Assembly (NCBI RefSeq): GCF_000003605.2
Contig: NW_003144331.1
Span: forward strand, 1-31,918
Length of the DNA stretch: 31,918 nt
Source: Saccoglossus kowalevskii
Lineage: Eukaryota > Hemichordata > Enteropneusta > Harrimaniidae
Direction: 5' to 3'
In this document: positions 1 through 9,792 of the stretch, piece by piece
How the letters are laid out: every line of letters starts with the position of its first letter
How positions within the stretch are numbered: position 1 is the stretch's first letter
Made by a program: the position numbers and the translations under genes
The notes under the pieces: model-generated
Seen by the model: the letters and a program-made list of their open reading frames with translations, nothing else
The model's database searches: none
Told to the model about the DNA's origin: nothing

Positions 1-949
1 TAATGCACTGGAACCATTATCAGAATTCTGCATGGCTATATATGTTTTCTTACCATATAAATGTTAAAGAACGTTCTCATTGGACGTGTATTTGCGGTAG
101 GTAGTCTTCAGAATGTGTGTTACTTATCCGTCAAGCATTGAACATAAGATTACATTTAAAACCATTCGATAGAAGTCAGTGCAAACTATGTTGTTGAATT
201 TCTATTACTTCATGATAAAATCTTATAAAAACACATGTTAACACTGTGGTTACATGGCTAAATCCGGTAAACTTATCAGATTTGGGGCTGTGTCTGCAGT
301 GATTTGCGGTGGAGATAATGTGCTTTTAAAATGTTGGCCAGGGGTAGGGTTAAATCCACGACTTCATTCACAGTAAGTGGAATTCAATCGAATTTTCAAA
401 AAAAAAAAAATAAACGTAATCAAATTATGTCTTCAAAGCATAGATATTTGACAATTAATGGCAACTATACCCCAATGCTCAATATACCCCACTGTGTTTA
501 TGCAATTTGTGCTGCATGATGCGTTCATACGTTTAGTGTTATTGTAAGACAATCTGTTTCTGAATCACCGCAATTTCGTGTTTTCTTTAGTTTATCGTGG
601 TATAAGTCTACAACGTACAACATTTTTTATGATATACTTTGAGTGTCGTACTCTGAAGGATAAATCTGGCGACAATAACACCCCGCAAAGTAGTGAATAT
701 CTACTGTAAATAGATTAATTATTCACTGGGTTTTAATTTTGCTTATTTCGCTGACTGGAAAATGCGCTAAATTAAAATTTAGCATAGAACACATTATCTA
801 AATGATAAAACCGTGAATTTAAAACCTACTGAATATGCCTGAAATGGTAAATCAGCGAAATTTAAACCCAATATGTTATACCTACTAAAAAGTAATATGA
901 CGTGACTCTTCTGAATGTATCGCGTTGTAATTATGTATTGTACTTTTAG

Positions 950-1066
950 GTAATTGTGAGACCGAAGAGTTCCAATGCAATGATACTAGCTGTATATCAC
1001 AGTACTGGGTATGTGATGGGTATAGTGACTGTGAGGACGGTGAAGACGAGGATGGCTGTGACAACA
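950..1066 (+). CDS. Exon: LDLa module (copy 1, counterpart of module 7)
   Basis: Phase 1-1 exon of 117 nt, with acceptor TTTTAG before 950 and donor GTATGT after 1066. It encodes one complete LDLa module with six cysteines, an aromatic-tryptophan pair (QYWVCDG) and an acidic calcium-site end (DGEDEDGC). It is identical in protein to the exon at 29566-29682; the one base change I see is synonymous. Confidence 0.88.
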
Positions 1067-4000
1067 GTATGTTAATATGTATTGTTTCTCTGTCTGTCTT
1101 GTATAAATGACAACTTATACTGATTTGCGTTGTCTTGTTTTGGCATTGTATATCGACTTTTTTTTTTCTAAAACCACGCGCTGGGTCTGCGTTTTTTTGT
1201 ATTTTGCGACGCGCAACATAGAGGGCGCTTCAATATGATAGACATACGTGTACATGACAATAACGATTGCTTGAAATGTCCCCTTAACTCAGTAGAATGT
1301 TATTCAATAACAATATTTTCAAATCTGTTTTCGTCTGTAAAAACACATGACATAGTATGCTTCATCAATACCATATGCACTCACATATCTTGTTAGTTAT
1401 TGGAGGAGTGAATACAAACAAACAAACAAACAATTATTTCCTTATATGTTATAACTTATATGTTAGTATATTTGAATAAATTAATTCCTAGAATGCACGT
1501 GTTAGTAAATTTGAATCAGTGAAAATTAGACATACCAATCACGAACTGGTTGTGGAATACATAGTCATCTCAGGCTGCTGTAACTGTATTATTGATGTTA
1601 TTTTCTTTCTGTTAGGCGACATTTAAAATTAAGTCGATATTTACCAACTGAGTAGATTATAATAATTTGTATTTGGATTGCTGGCTCACGTACGCAAATA
1701 TAAGTAGCACATATATACAATAGAAATAATAATTTCACAAGACTCGCAATAAACAACAATTAAATTAAAGTTGCTCTATGAGTATAAAGGCATCATATCG
1801 GGGGAAATGCAGCGGATTTAATTTACATGTTCATACAATTTGTCGAGGACTTAACTGTTAACAGTAAATGAATAAATTGCTCATGCGTGTTTCTCGTGTG
1901 ACCTTCTAAATATTGTGACCGAAATTTGTTTCTGAGATGACCCCAACAAGGGGATTTTAAAAGAAAAGAAAATTTATCCTCAACTGCTGAAAACTGTCTA
2001 TAATATATTTCTTTGTCTAGAATCTCCGAATCCATTTCTTAAATCCTTTCAACTTTTAGACCGATTTCCAGTGGAAAACCAGTCGATAAATGTTTATTTA
2101 TCGCTTGCCCTGTTTGCCACACACCAAATCAACGCCCGCTTTTCGCAAGACCAACTGTATTTCAGTTGGCCAGAAGCGTTTTCCTCGATTGTGAAATTCG
2201 ACATTCAAAAAATCTCTGTAATTATTACCATAATGTAACTCGAAAAACGTCACTATATTCAAATGTGTCTGTATCTCAAATTAGGTGAAGACTTCTTTGT
2301 CTGCGATGGAGGAAATCGGACAATACATGTCAGCTGGTTATGTGATGATTATGATGACTGTGATGACGTAACTGATGAAGACCCATCAAACTGCCGAAGT
2401 AAACATTTTTATATCTATTTCTGAAAGATTGTTTTAAGAATAAAAAAAACTTGTCTAGTAGTATTTGCAATGCTTCTAAGCGGCACTATCGTCGTGGAGT
2501 GTGCGCTCGGATTTCGTGATCATTGTATTTTACCCGCGTTTTATACATCACGTGGGACCCATGGCGACAACCGTGACTGTGACACTTTAATTGATGTTCA
2601 GGTTGATAATAATTGTTCAAAAGTGGACGGTACAGATTATAATTCATACCTTAATGATCAGAGTATTCTGAGCGTTTGCAGATGCTCTCATATAACTAAT
2701 CTTAACCCATTGCTATATTGACGTTTTGCATAAACTCAATCAATGTTCATTCTATCATTCACAGATTCTACTTTAACTGCAGCGACAAGTGGTAAGTTTT
2801 CGAACGCGAATTTTTCCTCAGCATTAGTAATATACGATTGTCATGATTTCCCATTAACAGTGAACAATGTTGTATTGCTGCACTGATTACCTTGTTCTAC
2901 TCTAAATAAGTTGATTCATGAGAAACAAGCACATAACAACCATTATAACATGTAACTTCTTCAACAATACTCACATGGACTACAACTCAACAATCTTATT
3001 CAACGACCCGAGAGCGTCAATGTTACCCCTGCATTCGGAGATATCGCAAACAATCGTAAGAGTACGGGTTATCTTGGTGACGGTCGTAGAAATCCATTCG
3101 TACAATTGCGCTATCATTTAATAATGTCCCGTTTATGTCTATTATTTCAGCTCCTTTAACATTCTATTGTCAAACCTCGGGTGAAGAGCTGGCATGGAAG
3201 TACGTTTGTAACAACGTTGTGGATTGTGACGACGCAAGCGATGAAATTAACACAGGGTGTACAAGCGGTAACAAAATAATACAGTTGTTGATATTTTCTC
3301 ACTTTATACTACGCTTTATCGAGCATTTTGCTGGAATCACAGTTTGAAAAGAGGTGGGTTCCACAGTTTTATCGCGGGAGTTACTAAATGTACGTGGAAC
3401 ATTGCGATTAACTATGCCCATCATTACGTCAAAGGTAAAACTATTATACACACATCGTGTTTTATACAATCTTTGCCAGGACACAGAGGCAAGATTCACT
3501 TTGTTAAAACAAATATTAAGAAGTAGTTTCACTAGTCTTACAATTCCATACACGTGCAAACTCAATTTACATTTCAGTGGTGTCCGCTAGTTACCGCCCG
3601 ACAGCAGATGAGCTTTTGTCCTTATACTCGAGTATCTCAGATGACATAACCGTGTATTCCGAGTTCTTGGACGGTTTCTACCAAGATCATTTACTTGGCA
3701 GAGTTGTAAGTGAAGATCCACCCGACTGGTATGGGTTTATTGCGTACAGTAACACCCCTGATTACAGCGACTTAGAGAACGTGTTAAAACTTGACGTGAA
3801 TGAGACTGCGGGTTATGGACATCAACTGAGTGACCTTGTATTGGAATGCTCTTTTGATGCGACCTCCTGTAACGTAACTAGGTAAGTAGTATTTTATTTC
3901 AGCGATTTGTTGCTGTTCAATATAATCACATAGGAACAGCATGTACACACCCACACACACAATAATTACAATTATTATACATCTGTCACCGTAACGCCAT

Positions 4001-7000
4001 AAGTTACAGCGTGCCGTAATTTTGCGATATTGCACTGGGTATTTTAATCCTACTATATTAGAAATGCGAATTCCAAATATGGAAAGATTACGCGCGTAAG
4101 CGTCCTCTAATAATAAAAAGAACCTTGGCAGCCCCAAGGTTTGACCGGTCTTCATACAACGAAGTTCGCTCAATCTCAAAACTTTTTGTATTTCGGCATT
4201 TCCGCTGTACTGTCTTCGTGCATACTTTTCGGTATCCTCATAATAACCTGATATCACATAAACTTTCTACCAGCTGCAGTGCAAGCCAAAATAATGGCTA
4301 ATTAAAGGGAATATGCCTTTTCATTAGTCGCGCTCTCTTGCGATGAAAAAAATTCCGTGACGTCAAACTGACGTAGATGAATGGAAGAATGTGTAGTCCG
4401 TCGTTATTTAGAATATAGCAACTCAATCTCCCAAACATTATTCTTATTGATGAGTGATGTCACAAATGCATGATGGCGCGACTTTTTGGACGATGTATTG
4501 AACTTATCAATTTATTTACTAAGTGGAGCAGTGTCGTGTGCAAACATATTTTAGACAGCATTCTGTTTAATTCTCAGGGATTTTCAGGAATTTTATGATG
4601 ACAGGTATGGCAACTGTTACCAGTTTAACCCTTTCAATGGTAACCAGGATGATGAACGCTACTCAACGAAAACTGGCGCTAATTATGGCGAGTATGAATA
4701 AATAAATATGATATGATATAAATTTATTCAGTACAATGGCCTCAGGCCTATGGTACAATAAATAAAAAATAGAAAAATACATATAAAGTGAATCCTTTAA
4801 ATAATTATTGAATCTACAAATCACAACTTGTTAAATAGCTTTTCTCTATGATTAGAAGCGTAGAATACAAATTTCGAACTTTGAAGAACAGATAAGTTGT
4901 CAAACTGCATTAAACGAAGAAATTTTTCATAAATAAATATTTGTTTCTGTCGGAAAACAGATAGGAATGAGAAGTTACCGAAAACGAATACTTTCTCTGG
5001 GATTGTGAAATGTTCTCCTACAGTGCGATGAAACGATATCCTAATATAATTGTAAATCTTTTTTTATTAACATTAATATTTTGGCGTGCATAAATACACT
5101 TGGTAAAATCTATCAATAAACCTTATCCTACTAACCCTATATACTTTCACATTGACTTGACCAGATAAGGGTTTATCACGTGTTTATAAATTACAGGACT
5201 AAAGATGACACTATTTACCGAGCAAGATGAATACATCAGTGTGTACGGTCGAGATTCTGGTGCAAGGGTTGTGATTCATCCACCACATGTCCCTGCCATT
5301 CCATGGTCTGAGGGAATCACAATACCCCCGGGAATGATTACATCCATTGGAATGAAGGAGGTAAATAAACATCATATATTGTGATATGTATTGTGTTGCT
5401 AAGAGACGTGGCGTGACTACTATTATGATTTATCCGATGTTGTCACATGCTAATGTATGTGTTAATGATGTTACTCATGGATTTGTATATGCCAAGGAGG
5501 TTAACCGTGGTTTCGTATATGTTATTAATACGAGTAATAATGGTTAAATATATCAATTAGATTTCTCCTGGTTTCCTATGTTAATGAGGTTAATCGCGGT
5601 TCAATATATGTTAGGCAGGTTAATCGTGGTTCAATATATGTTAATGAGGTTAATCGAACGTGGTTAAATATATGTTAATGAGGTTAATCGTGCTTCAATA
5701 TATGTTAATGAGGTTAATCTTGCTTCAATATATGTTAATAAGGTTAATCGTGGTTTCGTACTTGTATATCGTTTTAGATGAACGTAATCGTGTTTTTGTT
5801 TCGTTTCAGACCAGGATCAAGCGACAACCACATCCTTACGGAAACTGCACTGAACAAACCGAATTCGAATCTATGTACGGTACTCACTACACTCAGACAG
5901 TAAGTTACCGCTGTGTATTTGCAAGTGGTGTATTGACTAAAACATTTTGGCATTTACAATACTAACTGAGGCAGGATCGAGAACATACAAATTCTTGAGC
6001 ATTTTCTTAATGTTTTGCCTGAATGCGAGTGGCATAATGTGAATAAACATAAGACTATATTATATATATATATATATGTATATTTATGTCTGGGTACAGA
6101 AGACTATCGCTGTACAGCTCTAGATGCCTTAATAACGTTCAACATTAAAATAAACAGTTGTCGTTCTGCATAATTGAGTATTGCGAATGCAAACTTTGAA
6201 ACCGAGGTTAATTTATCAGTTTGACAAATCCCGGTTTAAAAGAATGCAAATAGTGAACTGTGAATAACTGAACATATTTATCATCTTTCTGACAATATCC
6301 ATATCACTTGCATTGATTTTAGATTTGCGAAGAAGAGTGCTTACAGGCGAAAATGTTAGAATTTTGTGGTTGTGTTGATACAATGTTGAGGGATGAACCT
6401 CGCTGTATGCTGCTCAATAGGACACAGGGTAAGATGCAATACGGTGGTTTGTGATGTGATGTGATGTGATGTGTTATGCGATGCGAGGGTAATGTTAATT
6501 CAGTGATTTCATACAATGAGGTGCGATGCGTGCGATCGTGATGTTAAGCAATGCGATACGATGGTATGTGAAGGGATGTCACGTTGCATGTATGCGATAC
6601 GTTAATTCTATTGGCTGTGGGGAAATACGGTGGGATGTTAATGATGTGTGCATGATGTGATGTTACGATATATGATTCAATGTGAAGCTATTATTAATCG
6701 GTAATGTGATGTGATGTACGGCTGCCATGCTATGCAATGCTATGTTAACTGTACGAGATGTGACACAATGGCATGCGATACTAAGATAATGCTAAGTTAG
6801 ATACTAATGTTGTACGATGCGATAAATACGATTATACTGCTATGCTATGTAAAGCTGTGTAATGGTACATGTACATGCATGTGATTTTAACACTCTGGGT
6901 ATGCATGAAATGCGATTAAATATGATTCATGCTACCGAATCATTTACGGGATTATACACGAGAAAGTTGTCCGATTTTTTCCAGATTCTTGCAAGCAATT

Positions 7001-9780
7001 AATTCACTATCTCGCTCGAAAGGAAATATTAGATTGCAGTTGTAGTCAATCTTGCACGTGAGTATTAATGAAGTGGATAACGATTCGATTATTAGAATAA
7101 GTGAATATTTGTGTCCATCTATGGGTCTGTAAAGTATTTTTTTCTTCTATTTGTCAGTCTGTGTCATCGTGGGAGGGGGCGGTTGTTCTTTCATAATCAG
7201 CATATATGAATATTCGTTTTTACAGGGAGAGCTGGTACACAACAACAACCTCCCAGTCAGTATGGCCATCTAATACATATCTAGTGAGTATATCTCCAAT
7301 CCAGAATGTTTTATGAATAATATGTTCCATTTTTATACTTATTACTGTGTTTTGAAGCTTTATTGTGGTACTAGCAAACAGTTTATGTTTTAAAAAAGAA
7401 AGAGTACTTACTTGGTAAATTATGAACGAAAACTGTCCACTGTCGAAGGTTAGCCGACTTTTAGCGCAATAAATAAAGCCATCAGGTAGTATTACAGATA
7501 CTTGGAAGCGTAGATAAGAGCAGATTTGGGCCGAGGTATGATTCTCTAAACTTTTACTTAAGGACCCCAAAATAGTTTGTTAATTAACGAAAGTGGTTGG
7601 GAAGAAGTACAAAATTATAATGTGAATTTGAGAATACTGCAAGTTTTTTTTTACTGTTTTCCGCATCCCCATCGCGGGTTTGGTGTTGTCACACATACGT
7701 GTGTGTGGAAGTTCTTTTGTATAAAAGGATATAGGGCCAATATAATGATATCACACCTGATTTATGTTTGTATCATAGCGAACTAAATGTTGCATCCAAC
7801 CGCAAACTACGCACACTTCGCTCATTCAGTAGAATAACCATATCTGCATTCACACAGCTCGTCGATCTGAAAAAAGTTTGTTCGATCCCAGGGTGTTATT
7901 GCTCAAGAAATGTTTTATTTTTAAATAGAAAGGGTAAAGCTGCACTCTTCACTTGGATCATGCGAGAACAGCGTTTTTCTGAAAAAAAGTCCCTTCTAGT
8001 GAACGGGTATTTTTGAGAACATAGAAACAGACTTATTAATAGCAAATAAATAGTACATTCCTATTAATACTGAACTGAAAATGTTATATTACTAAAAAAA
8101 GGTAGAGTATACGTTTAAAGAAAATATAATCTCCGACAAAACAGTTCGGGAATCATGGTGGATAGATTCGCCAATCATTTCTAACGAGAGAGCTATATTG
8201 GGAATTAAATGCACATGAATTCTGATGAGGGTCCCATACTATGGATAACAACGTATGGCTTAGGAAACTTGATTTGCATGAACATTGAACCCATTTGTAC
8301 TCTCGTAAACTAAACAAATAAACGACGTAGCCTTATTACAATATTTTGCAAAGACGCATTGTGACAACATGTGATTTAAAAGTAATCTTTATTTCTTCCA
8401 CAGAAACATTTACTTAAACAAATCCACTATAACAATGCCAAGACAAATGTAATCAACGATCTAGAAAGCGTCAGGTAAGTTATATACACTGGCATATAGG
8501 AAGATTACTTTCACAATAATATTTATCAAAACTACAGCTGTACTGTCTTCGTGCATACTTTGAGGTATTCTTGTAATAATCTCATTATTATACAACTTTT
8601 CCTTCCACGGATACACCATGGAAATGCCGAAATCCAAAAAGTAATCATTCCATATTTGGAATTCGCATTTCCTTGTATGGTAGGATGGAAATACCCCGTA
8701 AAATACCGCAAAATTACGGCACGTTGTAATTTATGGCGTTACAGTGACAGGTGTATAATAATAAGTATGTTCATTTGATACCTAGTGTATCGTTGGGATA
8801 TACATGTTTTGCAACTTTTGAAACGCACGAACTAACGCCGGAAACTTACAGTCAAAATACGTGCAGTTCGACTTATGTAAAGTGACAGCATTTGAATTTC
8901 TAATTAAATAAGCAAAATAAAGTAGTGTTTAGACATAACACGCACTAACTCAAGAAAGTCGGAGACAACATAGTCGACGATTCCAGAATATAAGCAACAA
9001 CTGTCGATACATACAATACACATTTGCTTTTAGGGCTGCCATAGTTTACAAACCTGCATATACACCTTAGATTCAGTCATCAGATAGAAATGTGTTTTAG
9101 TAACGACTGTGTTTAATCTGCACTGTGAAAAACCACATGAACGGATTTGTATTAAATTCTTTATGTGTACATTAAATTTCAAAATGTTTTTCTTTCATCT
9201 CAAGGCAAAACCTGGTACGCTTAGAAGTGTATTTTGAAGAACTAAATTATGAAAGTATCGAAGAGATTCCAGCAATCACGGTAAGTTGTTTAGTAAAATT
9301 ATTTCAGTTTGCTCTCTAATATTATATGTACATGTACTAAGGATTTATTAATATCGGAATATAAGACAATATTGTTGTTTAACAAAGGTAGAACCATTAC
9401 GCACGTACGGCGTCGGGTTGTTAAGACCCATGCAGACGAGTAGTTTAACATCCTTGAAGTATACCATAAACTACTGTCATATGTGTTTTCTGAAGTTTTT
9501 ATGAACATTTGGAAACCGATAGGCTACCCATCAATGAGAAATTGTATATTACATGTATTCTGACGTAATATCTTAAGGTGGCATTGAGAATCTTGCTATC
9601 GTTATGCAATTTTACTTACAGGAAGAAAACCTACTCAGTGATATTGGTGGAACACTTGGTCTTTATTGTGGATTTTCCTTTATAACGATAGTTGAGTTTC
9701 TTCAGTTTGGTTTTGAATTACTCCGCGTGATATTTTTACGAAGTACTAAAGTTGCCCCAAGTAACGGCAGCCATGCTTGA
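950..9780 (+). CDS. LDLa-repeat DEG/ENaC-family sodium channel, copy 1 (5' truncated by window edge)
   Basis: Multi-exon gene; the visible exons are 950-1066, 2285-2398, 2765-2791, 3151-3267, 3578-3881, 4578-4687, 5197-5360, 5810-5899, 6323-6428, 6985-7057, 7226-7283, 8404-8474, 9205-9280 and 9622-9780. Splice phases agree at every junction and the spliced reading gives 528 codons including the stop, with no internal stop. The protein is membrane-bound. Three LDLa modules are followed by a DEG/ENaC ectodomain (YGNC, a GLKMTLF block, CEEEC...CGC and SVWPS blocks) and then by TM2 with the pore signature [11 protein letters not shown]. In this family three subunits form an amiloride-sensitive cation channel; GxS is the selectivity filter. 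Missing here are the N-terminus, TM1 and the earlier LDLa exons, which should lie left of base 1, as in copy 2 of this window. One intron uses a GC donor. Family assignment is firm; ligand and physiological role are unknown. Confidence 0.9.
2285..2398 (+). CDS. Exon: four-cysteine LDLa module (copy 1)
   Basis: Phase 1-1 exon of 114 nt. It shows the LDLa framework ([20 protein letters not shown]) but lacks cysteines 1 and 3 of the standard six. The counterpart at 30896-31009 differs at three residues (Leu to Ile, Ser to Ala, Arg to Pro). Confidence 0.85.
2765..2791 (+). CDS. Micro-exon: Ser/Thr linker (copy 1)
   Basis: A 27-nt exon between CACAG and GTAAGT that keeps phase 1 on both sides. 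It would add nine residues rich in Ser, Thr and Ala, which suits an O-glycosylated spacer between two LDLa modules. The splice sites are retained in the second copy (31357-31383). Because it is so short it could also be skipped without breaking the frame; transcript data are needed to confirm it. Confidence 0.6.
3151..3267 (+). CDS. Exon: last, four-cysteine LDLa module (copy 1)
   Basis: Phase 1-1 exon of 117 nt, with acceptor ATTTCAG and donor GTAACA. It encodes an LDLa-like module ([20 protein letters not shown], then a final Cys), again lacking cysteines 1 and 3. It is the last module before the channel ectodomain. Confidence 0.85.
3578..3881 (+). CDS. Exon: channel ectodomain, region after the LDLa array
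   Basis: A 304-nt exon (phase 1 in, phase 2 out; acceptor ATTTCAG, donor GTAAGT). It encodes about 101 residues including [11 protein letters not shown], an N-glycosylation site (NET) and an LVLECSF...C block that resembles the variable finger region of DEG/ENaC channels just before the conserved YGNC block. Confidence 0.85.
3960..4255 (-). mobile_element. Interspersed repeat fragment, inverted relative to 8530-8765
   Basis: About 120 bases at 3965-4081 are the reverse complement of 8645-8763; for example AAATGCGAATTCCAAATATGG pairs without mismatch. The flank at 4203-4230 (GCTGTACTGTCTTCGTGCAT) instead matches 8537 in the same orientation. The two copies therefore differ by a small internal inversion, or the element has inverted ends. 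No coding capacity is seen. Probably a MITE-like nonautonomous element lying in an intron. Confidence 0.55.
4578..4687 (+). CDS. Exon: YGNC block of the DEG/ENaC ectodomain
   Basis: A 110-nt exon encoding [17 protein letters not shown], the strongly conserved family block (F...YGNCY.FN). Acceptor TTCTCAG. The only donor that keeps the frame is GCGAGT at 4688, a GC-AG intron. Joined to 5197 it gives ANYGLKMTLF, as the family expects. Confidence 0.88.
4690..4790. repeat. AT-rich tail with a near-palindrome (possible retrotransposon 3' end)
   Basis: AATAAATAAA and a short GATAT run precede a near-palindrome, GTACAATGGCCTCAGG followed by CCTATGGTAC. A microsatellite-like tail beside a conserved end is typical of non-LTR element 3' ends, but I cannot name a family. 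It begins right after the GC splice donor at 4688. Confidence 0.3.
5197..5360 (+). CDS. Exon: conserved palm region of the DEG/ENaC ectodomain
   Basis: A 164-nt exon encoding [31 protein letters not shown] and [16 protein letters not shown]. This matches the family pattern of GL.L.L, then Y, then G..V.IH...P.P, then the PG..T block. Donor GTAAAT at 5361, phase 0. Confidence 0.92.
5576..5756. repeat. 30-bp minisatellite in the intron 5361-5809
   Basis: About six units of roughly 30 bp, with consensus ATATGTTAATGAGGTTAATC followed by GTGGTTCAAT. Weaker copies start near 5440. The 101-codon open frame across it is produced by the repeat (unit length divisible by three) and is not a gene. Confidence 0.85.
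5810..5899 (+). CDS. Exon: PYGNC block
   Basis: A 90-nt phase 0 exon (acceptor TTTCAG, donor GTAAGT) encoding [15 protein letters not shown] and YGTHYTQT. It corresponds to the family's thumb entry, where R..PYG.C precedes the cysteine-rich segment. Confidence 0.9.
6059..6077. repeat. TA microsatellite
   Basis: A short, nearly perfect TA run in the intron 5900-6322. Confidence 0.8.
6323..6428 (+). CDS. Exon: cysteine-rich thumb, first part
   Basis: A 106-nt exon encoding [10 protein letters not shown] and EFCGCVD plus a further cysteine (PRCML). This is the canonical C...C...CxC arrangement of the DEG/ENaC thumb. Donor GTAAG at 6429, phase 1 out. Confidence 0.9.
6440..6920. repeat. Degenerate GATGT/GATGC repeat field in the intron 6429-6984
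   Basis: It starts as clean GATGT units (6450-6475) and then decays into scattered ATGTGATG, GCGATGCGA and ATGCTATG words for over 400 bp. This looks like an old simple repeat eroded by mutation. It fills almost the whole intron. Confidence 0.7.
6985..7057 (+). CDS. Exon: cysteine-rich thumb, second part
   Basis: A 73-nt exon (acceptor TTTTTTCCAG, donor GTGAGT) encoding a DSCKQL start and DCSCSQSC. The closely spaced cysteines match the family's C.C...C segment. Phase 1 in, phase 2 out. Confidence 0.88.
7226..7283 (+). CDS. Exon: SVWPS block
   Basis: A 58-nt exon (acceptor TTTTTACAG, donor GTGAGT) encoding [15 protein letters not shown] and NTYL. S.WPS is a common family block after the last thumb cysteines. 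Confidence 0.85.
8404..8474 (+). CDS. Exon: ectodomain, late palm region
   Basis: A 71-nt exon (acceptor TTCCACAG, donor GTAAGT) encoding [20 protein letters not shown]. The position matches the helix-rich part between the thumb and the last beta-strands. It is less conserved, but the splice sites and phases (0 in, 2 out) fit. Confidence 0.8.
8530..8765 (+). mobile_element. Interspersed repeat fragment, partner of 3960-4255
   Basis: It lies in the intron 8475-9204 and shares about 120 bp with the reverse complement of the other copy, plus a GCTGTACTGTCTTCG segment in the same orientation. The open frame through it is incidental, because its counterpart is not coding. Confidence 0.55.
9205..9280 (+). 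CDS. Exon: pre-TM2 beta-strand
   Basis: A 76-nt exon (acceptor CTCAAG, donor GTAAGT) encoding [15 protein letters not shown] and SIEEIPAIT. It resembles the family pattern L.VYF..L.YE......, the strand that leads into TM2. Confidence 0.9.
9622..9780 (+). CDS. Terminal exon: TM2, selectivity filter and short C-terminus
   Basis: A 159-nt exon (acceptor CTTACAG) ending in TGA at 9778-9780. It encodes [20 protein letters not shown] and then [14 protein letters not shown]. The GFS triplet sits at the GxS selectivity filter, and the small Ser in LLSDIGG sits at the degenerin position, where bulky substitutions lock other family members open. Only about 17 residues follow the helix, and no PPxY motif is present in this tail. 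Confidence 0.93.
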   Translation, partial: EENLLSDIGGTLGLYCGFSFITIVEFLQFGFELLRVIFLRSTKVAPSNGSHA

Positions 9781-9786
9781 TTTGTA

Positions 9787-9792
9787 AATAAA
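9787..9792 (+). terminator. Poly(A) signal of channel copy 1
   Basis: A canonical AATAAA lies six bases after the stop codon. This is very close; either the 3' UTR is extremely short or a downstream signal is also used. Confidence 0.5.

Larger units (their letters stand above)
1..3302. repeat. Tandem duplication, copy A (pairs with 28617-31918)
   Basis: Base 1 aligns with 28617 and the match runs to the last base of the window, including introns. Differences are mostly single bases plus small indels. One is an 11-bp segment near 1090 missing in the other copy, another is a change in CAAA unit number near 1415, and a third is an approximately 17-bp deletion opposite about 2612-2636. Both ends of the match are set by the window, so the true unit is longer. 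Confidence 0.95.

Noticed and set aside
331-519. 62-codon open frame present in both duplicated segments (also 28947-29135)
   Set aside because: It lies in intron sequence, contains poly-A, has no family match, and is shared only because the DNA was duplicated recently.
2470-2721. 83-codon plus-strand frame between two LDLa exons
   Set aside because: The second copy has an approximately 17-bp deletion and many substitutions there, so the frame is not kept.
2918-3121. 67-codon frame with Asn-rich sequence, present in both copies
   Set aside because: It cannot be joined to the phase 1 LDLa exons by any acceptor before it, and it diverges faster than the exons.
4357-4364. CRE-like palindrome TGACGTCA (also near 24420)
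   Set aside because: Eight-base sites inside introns occur by chance, and nothing else supports regulation.
5660-5965. 101-codon frame
   Set aside because: Its first half is the 30-bp minisatellite and the second half is the real exon 5810-5899 running on into the intron.
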